From Streptacidiphilus albus JL83 (GTDB taxonomy: Bacteria; Actinomycetota; Actinomycetes; Streptomycetales; Streptomycetaceae), in the NCBI RefSeq assembly GCF_000744705.1, contig NZ_JQML01000001.1, positions 3,296,017 to 3,360,016 of the forward strand: a stretch of 64,000 nt of DNA. The letters run 5' to 3'. This document shows positions 54,616 to 61,869 of this stretch, piece after piece. The notes beneath the pieces are model-generated. The model did not search any database and had not been told where the DNA came from. It saw only the letters and a list, made by a program, of their open reading frames with translations. The translations under genes were made by a program, and so were the position numbers. Position 1 is the stretch's first letter, and each line of letters starts with the position of its first letter.

Positions 54616-55101
54616 TCAGCCCTGGGCGCGACGGCGGACGGCCGACAGCGCGCGGTCGGTCTCGCGGCGGTCCTGCTTCTCGCGCAGGGTCTGCCGCTTG
54701 TCGTGCAGCTTCTTGCCCTGGGCCAGCGCCAGCAGCAGCTTCGCCCGGCCGTCCTTGAAGTACAGGGACAGCGGGACCAGGGTGAAGCCGGACTCGCGCA
54801 GCTTCGAGTCCAGCTTGCGGATCTCCTCCTTGTGCAGCAGCAGCTTGCGCTTGCGCCGGGCCGCGTGGTTGGTCCACGTGCCCTGCGCGTACTCCATGAT
54901 GTGGACGTTGTGCAGCCAGACCTCGCCGCCGGTGATCTCACCGAAGCCGTCCACCAGCGAGGCCCGGCCGGCCCGCAGCGACTTGACCTCGGTGCCGGTC
55001 AGCACCATGCCGCACTCGATCTCGTCCAGGATGTTGTAGTCGTGCCGCGCCTTCTTGTTCTGCGCGATGATCTTGCGTCCGGGTTCTTTTACCTTGGCCA
55101 T
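54616..55101 (-). CDS. smpB: SmpB, tmRNA-binding protein
   Basis: 161 residues; an ATG four codons earlier (55113) is equally possible because neither has a clear ribosome site. '[20 protein letters not shown]', '[20 protein letters not shown]' and '[18 protein letters not shown]' with the C-terminal basic tail '[20 protein letters not shown]' are complete SmpB features. It carries alanyl-tmRNA into stalled ribosomes. The linkage with ssrA and ftsEX is conserved in actinobacteria. Confidence 0.96.
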   Translation of the reverse strand: MAKVKEPGRKIIAQNKKARHDYNILDEIECGMVLTGTEVKSLRAGRASLVDGFGEITGGEVWLHNVHIMEYAQGTWTNHAARRKRKLLLHKEEIRKLDSKLRESGFTLVPLSLYFKDGRAKLLLALAQGKKLHDKRQTLREKQDRRETDRALSAVRRRAQG

Positions 55102-55178
55102 GATGCGGGCCATTGTCGCACCCGGGCCGCCCCGAAGGCACGGCGGTTTCCCCGCCGCCGACCCGCCCGGACACAGCG

Positions 55179-55209
55179 GCGCCCCGGACGCGGCGGGCGT
55201 CCGGGGCGC
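55179..55209. terminator. Terminator after ftsX
   Basis: Arms 55179-55191 and 55197-55209 form a perfect 13-bp stem with a 5-base loop, 17 bases beyond the ftsX stop on the minus strand and before smpB. Confidence 0.78.
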
Positions 55210-55225
55210 TGCTGCCGAGTCCGGC

Positions 55226-56146
55226 TCAGACCCGCAGGTACTTGCGCAGGGTGAGGAAGGCCGCGATGGACGACATCCCGACGCCGATCACCAGGATCAG
55301 CGGCATCACCTGGAAGACCGGGCCCCAGCCGATGAAGGTGATCAGCGAGATCTGGCTCTTCAGGAACTGGTCGATCAGCAGGTACTTGCCGATCGCCAGC
55401 ATCGCCGAGGCCAGCACCGCGCCGACCACGGCCGCGAAGGCGGCCTCGGCGATGAACGGCATCTGGACGTAGAAGTTGGAGGCGCCGACCAGCCGCATGA
55501 TCCCGGTCTCGCGCTTCCGGCTGAAGGCCGACACCCGGACCGTGTTGACCACCAGCAGCATGGTCACCGCCAGCATGATCGCCATGATCGTCCAGGCCAC
55601 CACCTGGGCCCCGTTGAGCAGGTTGAACAGCGGCTTCAGCACGGCGCTCTGGTCCTGCACGGTGCTGACCCCCGGCTGCCCGGCCACCAGCGAGGTGATC
55701 ACGTCGTACTTCTGCGGGTCGTACAGCTTCACCCGCAGCGAGGACTCCAGCTGGTCCGGGGTCAGCGTCGGCAGCAGCGGGCTGCTCGGGTTCTCCTGCT
55801 TGAAGTTGGCGTAGGCCTGGGACTGGTCCTCGGTGTAGACCTTCTCGACCAGGCCGCTCTTGTCCAGCTGGCTCTGGACCGCCGCCATCTGCGCCGTGGT
55901 GGCCGCACCCGAGGCGCAGCCCGGGTACTGCTGCGGCAGCGTGGAGTCGTTCTTGTTGCAGAAGTAGATGGAGACCTGGACCTTGCCGTCCCAGTAGCCG
56001 CGCATGTTGCCGACCTGGGCGTTCAGCAGGATCGCCGCTCCCGCCAGTGCGAGCGAGAGCGCCACGCTCACGATCACCGCGATGGTCATCGTCAGGTTGC
56101 GCCGGAGACCCACGCCGATCTCCGACATGACGAACTGTGCGCGCAT
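55226..56146 (-). CDS. ftsX: FtsX, permease-like cell-division protein
   Basis: 306 residues. '[20 protein letters not shown]' leads into the first membrane helix, then an extracytoplasmic domain (about 45-170) that in mycobacteria and pneumococcus binds peptidoglycan hydrolases, then three helices ('[20 protein letters not shown]', '[20 protein letters not shown]', '[20 protein letters not shown]'). With FtsE it couples ATP hydrolysis to wall cleavage at division. It lies 62 bases after ftsE. Confidence 0.95.
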   Translation of the reverse strand: MRAQFVMSEIGVGLRRNLTMTIAVIVSVALSLALAGAAILLNAQVGNMRGYWDGKVQVSIYFCNKNDSTLPQQYPGCASGAATTAQMAAVQSQLDKSGLVEKVYTEDQSQAYANFKQENPSSPLLPTLTPDQLESSLRVKLYDPQKYDVITSLVAGQPGVSTVQDQSAVLKPLFNLLNGAQVVAWTIMAIMLAVTMLLVVNTVRVSAFSRKRETGIMRLVGASNFYVQMPFIAEAAFAAVVGAVLASAMLAIGKYLLIDQFLKSQISLITFIGWGPVFQVMPLILVIGVGMSSIAAFLTLRKYLRV

Positions 56147-56208
56147 GACTTCCTAGCTGGTCGGGGCGTCGGCCTGGTGCGGACGCCGAGGGGCGGACGG
56201 GCTCCGGC

Positions 56209-56898
56209 TCAGTGCTGGTAGCCGTACACGCCGCGGGACTGGTCGCGGACCAGGTGGCCCTGGTCGAGCTCGATGACGCGCTTGCGCATCTGGTCCACGA
56301 TCGCCTGGTCGTGGGTGGCCATCAGCACCGTGGTGCCGGTCCGGTTGATCCGGTCCAGCAGCTTCATGATGCCGACGGAGTTCTGCGGGTCGAGGTTTCC
56401 GGTCGGCTCGTCCGCGATCAGCAGCATCGGACGGTTCACGAAGGCGCGGGCGATGGCCACGCGCTGCTGCTCACCACCGGAGAGCTCACCGGGCATCCGG
56501 TCGGCCTTGCCGGCCAGGCCGACCAGCTCCAGCACCTCGGGGACGACCTTGCCGATCACCGAGCGGGGCTTGCCGATGACCTCCAGCGCGAAGGCGACGT
56601 TCTGGCCCACGGTCTTGTTCGGCAGCAGTCGGAAGTCCTGGAAGACGGTGCCCAGTTGGCGCCGCATCTGCGGGACCTTCCAGTTGGAGAGCTTGGCCAG
56701 GTCCTTGCCGAGCACATGGACGTCGCCGGTGCTGGGACGCTCCTCGCGCAGGATCAACCGCAGGAAGGTCGACTTACCGGAGCCCGAGGAGCCGACCAGG
56801 AAGACGAACTCGCCCTTCTCGATCTCGAGCGAGACGTTGTCCAGGGCCGGACGGTTCTGCTTGGGATAGGTCTTGGAGACGTTGTCGAATCGGATCAC
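56209..56898 (-). CDS. ftsE: FtsE, cell-division ATP-binding protein
   Basis: 229 residues from the GTG at 56898, the normal family length. Walker A '[20 protein letters not shown]', '[20 protein letters not shown]', signature '[15 protein letters not shown]', Walker B '[16 protein letters not shown]', switch '[16 protein letters not shown]'. It drives FtsX. No Shine-Dalgarno is clear; a TAGACT -10-like box at 56918-56923 would give a leader of only about a dozen bases, so weakly led translation is possible. Confidence 0.96.
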   Translation of the reverse strand: MIRFDNVSKTYPKQNRPALDNVSLEIEKGEFVFLVGSSGSGKSTFLRLILREERPSTGDVHVLGKDLAKLSNWKVPQMRRQLGTVFQDFRLLPNKTVGQNVAFALEVIGKPRSVIGKVVPEVLELVGLAGKADRMPGELSGGEQQRVAIARAFVNRPMLLIADEPTGNLDPQNSVGIMKLLDRINRTGTTVLMATHDQAIVDQMRKRVIELDQGHLVRDQSRGVYGYQH

Positions 56899-57281
56899 GG
56901 CTGCATCACGGTCGGCCAGTCTAGGTGGAAGAAAGCGTGCGGACTCCCAGAAGGGGAACCTTCGCCTCCCTCTGCGCGGGCAGGGACGGGGCAGTCGGCG
57001 GAGCCGCACCGCAGGACGATGCAGAGCTCCCCCGGTTGGCCGACCTTACGCGAAGCCGATGGCCACTCGCAGTCGCCGCCCGGGATTCGTGGGGGATTTC
57101 ACGGATAAAAGGGACGAATTACCAATAAATTCCGCCGCTTCGGCACCGGATTCACAGATCCTGTGCAGCGCTCCGGACTCCCGACCGAACGCAACCCGGC
57201 CGGATTCCGCCCGACGTGGCAGAGTGGAGGGAACCCACCCGGCATGGTGTCTCGTTGGGCAGGTCGAAGGAGGAGATCAAA
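56899..57281. other. Intergenic region upstream of ftsE
   Basis: 383 bases between divergent ftsE and the small membrane gene. Minus-strand TAGACT at 56918-56923 is a candidate ftsE -10 box. An AT-richer patch lies at about 57096-57135. No gene or RNA was recognised. Confidence 0.4.
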
Positions 57282-57482
57282 GTGACGTTCGACCGTCCCG
57301 TGTGCGCCAACTGTGCCGGCCCGGTGAGTGAGGGCCGCTGTCCCACCTGCCGTGCGATCCGCGCGCGGCTGCAGGAGGAGCAGCAGCAGCGGCTGTTCGG
57401 ATCGCTCTCCCCGGCCGCGCTGGTCGCGCTGCTCGCGGCCCTGATCGCCTGCGCGCTGATAGCCCGGCACGCCTTCGCCTGA
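57282..57482 (+). CDS. Small zinc-ribbon membrane protein
   Basis: 66 residues from the GTG at 57282, with an excellent GAAGGAGGAG site. 'CANCAGPVSEGRCPTCRAIR' gives two CxxC knuckles (C9/C12 and C20/C23 region), followed by a Gln/Glu-rich helix 'RLQEEQQQRLFGS' and one membrane helix ending 'IARHAFA'. It looks like a tail-anchored zinc ribbon. No named function; conserved-looking small protein next to ftsEX. Confidence 0.72.
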   Translation: MTFDRPVCANCAGPVSEGRCPTCRAIRARLQEEQQQRLFGSLSPAALVALLAALIACALIARHAFA

Positions 57483-57520
57483 GCGCGGCGGCCCCATCCA
57501 TTCCATCCATCGGACCACCA

Positions 57521-57567
57521 GTACGGCGGCGGGCCCCGGGAGATCCTCCCGGGGCCCGCCGCCGTAC
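57521..57567. terminator. 22-bp perfect hairpin between convergent genes
   Basis: Arms 57521-57542 and 57546-57567 pair without mismatch around a 3-base loop. It separates the zinc-ribbon gene from the LAETG gene stop at 57580 and can end both. Confidence 0.88.
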
Positions 57568-57579
57568 CGGCTCCACGCC

Positions 57580-58188
57580 CTAGCGCCTGCGGCGGGCGTT
57601 CGGGGCCGCAGCGGCGGCCTGGGGGGCGCTCCGGGGGCCGAAGCGGAAGACCAGGCCGCCCGCGAGCATGGTGACGGCGCCGGCCAGCATCCACGGCACG
57701 CTGTCGTCCGTCCCGGTCTCGGCCAGGCTCTGCCGGGGTGCCGAGGCCACCAGCGAGGCCGGGGCCGGATCGGTGGTGGCGGCCGACGAGGGGGCGGCCG
57801 CGGTCGCCGAGCCGCCGGCGGTGGCCCCGCCGGCGCCGCTCGGAGCGGCGGTGGCGGTGCCGGTCGCAGTGGCGGAGCCGGCCGCGGTGCCGGTGTCGGT
57901 GGGCGCGGCGGTGACGGTGCCGTCCGGGTCGTCGGTGGCCGACGCGGTGGCGCCGGCGCCGTCGGTGGGGCCGTCGGCGGCGGAGCTGTCCCCGGCCGAG
58001 GCCGAGGCGGTCACCCCGACCGCGGAGTTGTCCGGTCCGCCGACGATCTGCGTGGGCGCCACCGTGGTCACCGCCTGCGCCACACCCGTCACCAGCAGCG
58101 CCGAACCGGACAGTGCCAGCGCCGCGGCGGCGACCCGCACCGTCCGGGACCGTATGCCCCCGGCTCTCCTCCGGTGTCCTTGACGCAC
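57580..58188 (-). CDS. LAETG cell-surface protein (sortase substrate)
   Basis: 202 residues from the GTG at 58188, with AGAGGGG upstream; the frame is open to 58308. A twin-basic N-terminus and hydrophobic signal ('VAAAALALSGSALLVTGVAQ') are followed by about 110 residues of Ala/Thr/Ser/Gly/Asp low complexity, then 'SLAETGTDDSVPWMLAGAVT', a hydrophobic helix and an Arg-rich end. LAxTG plus helix plus basic tail is the class E sortase signal used in streptomycetes. The stalk-like body suggests a small wall-anchored spacer protein. Confidence 0.78.
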   Translation of the reverse strand: MRQGHRRRAGGIRSRTVRVAAAALALSGSALLVTGVAQAVTTVAPTQIVGGPDNSAVGVTASASAGDSSAADGPTDGAGATASATDDPDGTVTAAPTDTGTAAGSATATGTATAAPSGAGGATAGGSATAAAPSSAATTDPAPASLVASAPRQSLAETGTDDSVPWMLAGAVTMLAGGLVFRFGPRSAPQAAAAAPNARRRR

Positions 58189-58328
58189 AACCGCCCCTCT
58201 CGCTGCCCTGCCGCCCGCAGTCACGGGCGTCGCGCGGTCAGCATGGTGAACCGGGGTGGCCGACGTCAACGACGTTCTGTCCAGTTTTGCGGCAGAACGT
58301 CGTGACACGGACGCAATATTGGAGCTCC

Positions 58329-59438
58329 CTACGCGTTCTTCTCGTTCTGCTTGCGCCAGCGGATGCCGGCCTCGATGAAGCCGTCCAGCTCACCGTCCAG
58401 CACCGCCTGCGGGTTGCCCACCTCGTACTGCGTCCGCAGGTCCTTGACCTGCTGGTACGGGTGCAGGACGTAGGAGCGCATCTGGTTGCCCCAGGAGTTG
58501 CCGCCGTCCTTGAGCGCGTCCATCTCCGCCTTCTCCTCCTGGCGGCGCCGCTCCAGCAGCTTGGCCTGGAGGACGTTCATGGCGCTGGCCCGGTTCTGGA
58601 TCTGCGAGCGCTCGTTCTGGCAGGAGACCACGATGTTGGTCGGCAGGTGGGTGATCCGGACCGCCGAGTCGGTGGTGTTGACGCCCTGGCCACCGGGGCC
58701 GGAGGAGCGGTAGACGTCGACCCGGAGCTCGGACTCGTCGATCTCGATGTGGTCGGCCTTCTCCACCACCGGCAGCACCTCGACGCCGGCGAAGGAGGTC
58801 TGCCGGCGGCCCTGGTTGTCGAAGGGCGAGATCCGGACCAGCCGGTGGGTGCCCTGCTCGACCGAGAGGGTGCCGTAGGCGTAGGGGACCTTCACGCCGA
58901 AGGTCGCCGACTTGATGCCGGCCTCCTCCGCGTAGGAGGTGTCGTAGACCTCGGTCGGGTAGCCGTGGCGCTCGGCCCAGCGGAGGTACATCCGCATCAG
59001 CCGCTCGGCGAAGTCGGCGGCGTCCACGCCGCCGGCCTCGGCCCGGATGTTGACCAGGGCCTCGCGCGCGTCGTACTCGCCGGAGAGGAGGGTCCGGACC
59101 TCCATCTCGGCCACGGACTTCTGCACCGAGCCGAGCTCGGTCTCGGCCTCGGCCCGGGCGTCGGCGTCGTTCTCGTCCTCGGCCAGCTCGAACATGACCG
59201 AGAGGTCCTCGATCCGCCCGCGCAGCGTCTGCACCTTGCGCAGCTCGCCCTGGAGGTAGGAGAGCTTGCTGGTGACCTGCTGGGCGGCTTCGACGTCGTC
59301 CCAGAGGTCGGGCGCGGCGGCCTGCTCCTCGAAGACCGCGATGTCGGCCCGGATCTTGTCGAGGTCGACCACAGCCTCGATGGACGACATGGTCGTCTCG
59401 AGGGACTTGATTTCTTCGGAAGGATCGATGGCTGCCAC
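58329..59438 (-). CDS. prfB: Peptide chain release factor 2
   Basis: 369 residues from a GTG. Codon-recognition motif SPF in '[20 protein letters not shown]' and the catalytic GGQ in '[19 protein letters not shown]'. It releases peptides at UGA and UAA. The frame is continuous from the start, so the programmed frameshift found in E. coli prfB is absent, as expected in actinobacteria. It is followed upstream by two Ser/Thr kinase genes, as in S. coelicolor. Confidence 0.96.
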   Translation of the reverse strand: MAAIDPSEEIKSLETTMSSIEAVVDLDKIRADIAVFEEQAAAPDLWDDVEAAQQVTSKLSYLQGELRKVQTLRGRIEDLSVMFELAEDENDADARAEAETELGSVQKSVAEMEVRTLLSGEYDAREALVNIRAEAGGVDAADFAERLMRMYLRWAERHGYPTEVYDTSYAEEAGIKSATFGVKVPYAYGTLSVEQGTHRLVRISPFDNQGRRQTSFAGVEVLPVVEKADHIEIDESELRVDVYRSSGPGGQGVNTTDSAVRITHLPTNIVVSCQNERSQIQNRASAMNVLQAKLLERRRQEEKAEMDALKDGGNSWGNQMRSYVLHPYQQVKDLRTQYEVGNPQAVLDGELDGFIEAGIRWRKQNEKNA

Positions 59439-59493
59439 GCCACCAGCCTAATGGTTCCGACCGGCGGACTCCGCCGCGAGGCCGGTCGAGCCG

Positions 59494-61722
59494 TCAATCC
59501 GTGTGGGCGTAACGCAGCGTGCCGTCCGGGGCGAGTACGAACAGACCCACCCCGGAGGCGTCGGCGAAGGCGGCGGCGGAGCCGGGGGCGCCGTCGAGCC
59601 TGCCGTCGGTCCAGGTGGGGCTGCCGGCCGCGCCGACCGCCTCGGCGCCGTCGGGCCCGAAGACGTACTGGGTGCCGCCGGCGCCCTGGACCGCCTCCGG
59701 GCGGGAGGCCGTGGTGATCCCGGTGACCTGGACGGCGGGGTGCCAGACCCCGTCGACCGCCTGGGTGCGCAGCACCGGGCCGCCCCCGGCCGGGACCACG
59801 AAGGCGTCGATCCGGCCTCCGCCCTCGGCCACCAGCGCCGGGGCCCCGGTGATCGAACCGGCCGGCGGGACGGTCGCCCAGGCGCTCCAGGAGCCGTCCA
59901 GGTAGGAGGTGGTGGCCAGCTCGCCGCCGATCCTGGCGACCAGGTCGATCCGGGAGCCGTTGACCGCCGCCGCCGGCGGGGAGTCGACCGTGATCCGTCC
60001 GTCGACCTTGCCCCAGCCGCCCCAACTGCCGCCGCCCCCGCTGCTGCTGAGGCCGCTCAGGGTGCGCTGGTAGACCAGTCCGTCGATGCCGGTGGCGAAG
60101 AGCCGCAGGGTGCCGTCCGGCAGCACCACCGGGGCCGGCTCGCCGGTCACCCGTATTCCGGTCAGCTTGCCCCAGATGCCGAAGCCGGCCGCGGTCCGGG
60201 TCAGGTAGCGGATGTAGCCGTCGGCGCCGGTGCCGAAGAGGTAGGAGGTGCCCTCGACCTGGACCGCCCGCACCCCGCTGACCAGCGGCGTGCCGGACTC
60301 CGGGGCCTCGGTCCAGCCGGACCAGACCGGCAGCACGGCGGCGACCGGGCTGGTGGTGATGTCGACCTGGCCGGCCACCGGGGCGGTCGGCAGCACCGCC
60401 CGGCCGCCGGCAGCGGCGGTGGCCGTCGCGGTCGTGGTCGCCGCGCCGTTCCCGCCGAGGCCCGAGGAGTGGTCGTCCCGGCCCCCCGCGAACGCCTTGT
60501 AGGCCCCCACCGCCCCGGCTGCGACGAGTATCGCCAGCACTCCGAGGACGATCCGGCGGCGGCGGCGCACCGCCGCGCCCGCGCCGGTGCGCCGGGCCCC
60601 GGCGTGCCGGTGGACGCTGCCGTCGCTGCGGGTGCTCCCGCCGCCGCGCCCGCCGCGCCCCTGCTGCTCGCCGCGCTCGTTGCGGGAGGCCTCGGCGAAT
60701 CCGGCCAGTTCCTCGGCGCTGGGACGGCGCAGGCTGGTGTGGGTCTCCCGGGTGGAGTCCGGCTGCGCGCCGGGGACCAGCGGGACCGCCGGTCCCCGGC
60801 GGCGCGGCGCGCTGCGCGGCTCGGCGTCGTCCTCGTCCGGCAGGTAGTCGACGGCCGACTGCGGCAACGTCGGGTGGGCGACGTCCAGGCTGGCCAGTCC
60901 GGCCAGCGACGGCAGCTGCTCGCGCAGCCTGGTCGCCAGCTCGGCGGCGCGCAGCCGCGAGGCCGGGGCCTTGGCCAGGCACTGGGCGATGACCTTCCAC
61001 AGGTCCTCGGGCAGCCCGGGCAGCGGTGCGACCGCCTCGGTCACGTGCCGCCGCAGCACCGCTCCGGTGTGGCCGCCGCCGAAGGGGGTGAATCCGGCCA
61101 GCAGTTCGTAGAGGACGGTGGCCAGGGCGTAGATGTCGACGGCGGCGCGCGGCTCCAGTCCCTCGATCACCTCGGGGGCGAGGTAGTCCGGGGTGCCGAT
61201 GATCCGGGTGGCCCTGGTCCGCCGGGGGGCGTCGACCAGCCGGGCGATGCCGAAGTCGGACAGCTTGGCGCGCGGGGCGCCGCCGGGACCGGGCGAGGAG
61301 GCCTGGTCCAGCAGGATGTTCTCGGGCTTGACGTCGCGGTGGACGATGCCGGCCGCGTGCGCGACGGCCAGGCCCTCGGCGACGTCGGCGGTGATGGAGA
61401 CGGCGGCCTGCGGTGTCAGCGGACCCTCGCGGTCGAGCCGCGAGCGCAGGTCCGAGCCGTGCACCAGCTCCATCACCAGGGCCAGGTCGTCCCCGTCCAC
61501 GACCAGGTCGTGGACGCCGACGACGCGCGGGTGGTCGAGGCTGGTGAGCGCGGTCCGCTCCTGGACGAAACGGCCGACCAGGACCTGGTCCGAGGCCAGG
61601 TCCTCGCGCAGCAGTTTGATCGCGACCGGGCCCTCGGGGCCGTCGCCGAGCCAGACTGTGCCTGCGGAGCCGCGGCCGATCACCTGGTGCGCGGTGTAGC
61701 GGCTACCGATCTTGCGTGCCAA
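59494..61722 (-). CDS. pkaB: Membrane Ser/Thr protein kinase with propeller-like ectodomain (PkaB position)
   Basis: 742 residues from the TTG at 61722, preceded by GGAG, which gives 'ARKIGSRYTAHQVIGRGSAG' at the very start; earlier in-frame starts lie in non-conserved sequence. Kinase domain about 8-270: Lys in 'VAIKLLRED', 'GIVHRDVKPENILL', 'LSDFGIARLV', 'GTPDYLAPEV'. A Pro/Arg linker leads to one membrane helix ('RIVLGVLAILVAAGAVGAYK', about 425-445), then an extracellular region of about 280 residues with repeated 'GTGADGYIRYLTRTAAG', 'FGIWGKL', 'LDGSWSAW' units resembling a PLL-like/DUF346 beta-propeller. Position beside prfB matches S. coelicolor pkaB. Confidence 0.88.
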   Translation of the reverse strand: MARKIGSRYTAHQVIGRGSAGTVWLGDGPEGPVAIKLLREDLASDQVLVGRFVQERTALTSLDHPRVVGVHDLVVDGDDLALVMELVHGSDLRSRLDREGPLTPQAAVSITADVAEGLAVAHAAGIVHRDVKPENILLDQASSPGPGGAPRAKLSDFGIARLVDAPRRTRATRIIGTPDYLAPEVIEGLEPRAAVDIYALATVLYELLAGFTPFGGGHTGAVLRRHVTEAVAPLPGLPEDLWKVIAQCLAKAPASRLRAAELATRLREQLPSLAGLASLDVAHPTLPQSAVDYLPDEDDAEPRSAPRRRGPAVPLVPGAQPDSTRETHTSLRRPSAEELAGFAEASRNERGEQQGRGGRGGGSTRSDGSVHRHAGARRTGAGAAVRRRRRIVLGVLAILVAAGAVGAYKAFAGGRDDHSSGLGGNGAATTTATATAAAGGRAVLPTAPVAGQVDITTSPVAAVLPVWSGWTEAPESGTPLVSGVRAVQVEGTSYLFGTGADGYIRYLTRTAAGFGIWGKLTGIRVTGEPAPVVLPDGTLRLFATGIDGLVYQRTLSGLSSSGGGGSWGGWGKVDGRITVDSPPAAAVNGSRIDLVARIGGELATTSYLDGSWSAWATVPPAGSITGAPALVAEGGGRIDAFVVPAGGGPVLRTQAVDGVWHPAVQVTGITTASRPEAVQGAGGTQYVFGPDGAEAVGAAGSPTWTDGRLDGAPGSAAAFADASGVGLFVLAPDGTLRYAHTD

Positions 61723-61869
61723 GGCTGCTCCGTGCGCGGATGTGGGGAAGCCGAATGACTGGCTGTGTGTCAGCGACCAAAGTACGCGGACGGGGGTTGT
61801 TTGGGGGAACCGGGGACCATTACCGCTGGTCGGATGTCGACAAAGCGTCAATCATGCCCCGCCGCGCGG

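Noticed and set aside
58329..59438. Programmed frameshift in prfB
   Set aside because: The frame is open from the GTG through the GGQ motif with no internal stop near codon 25.
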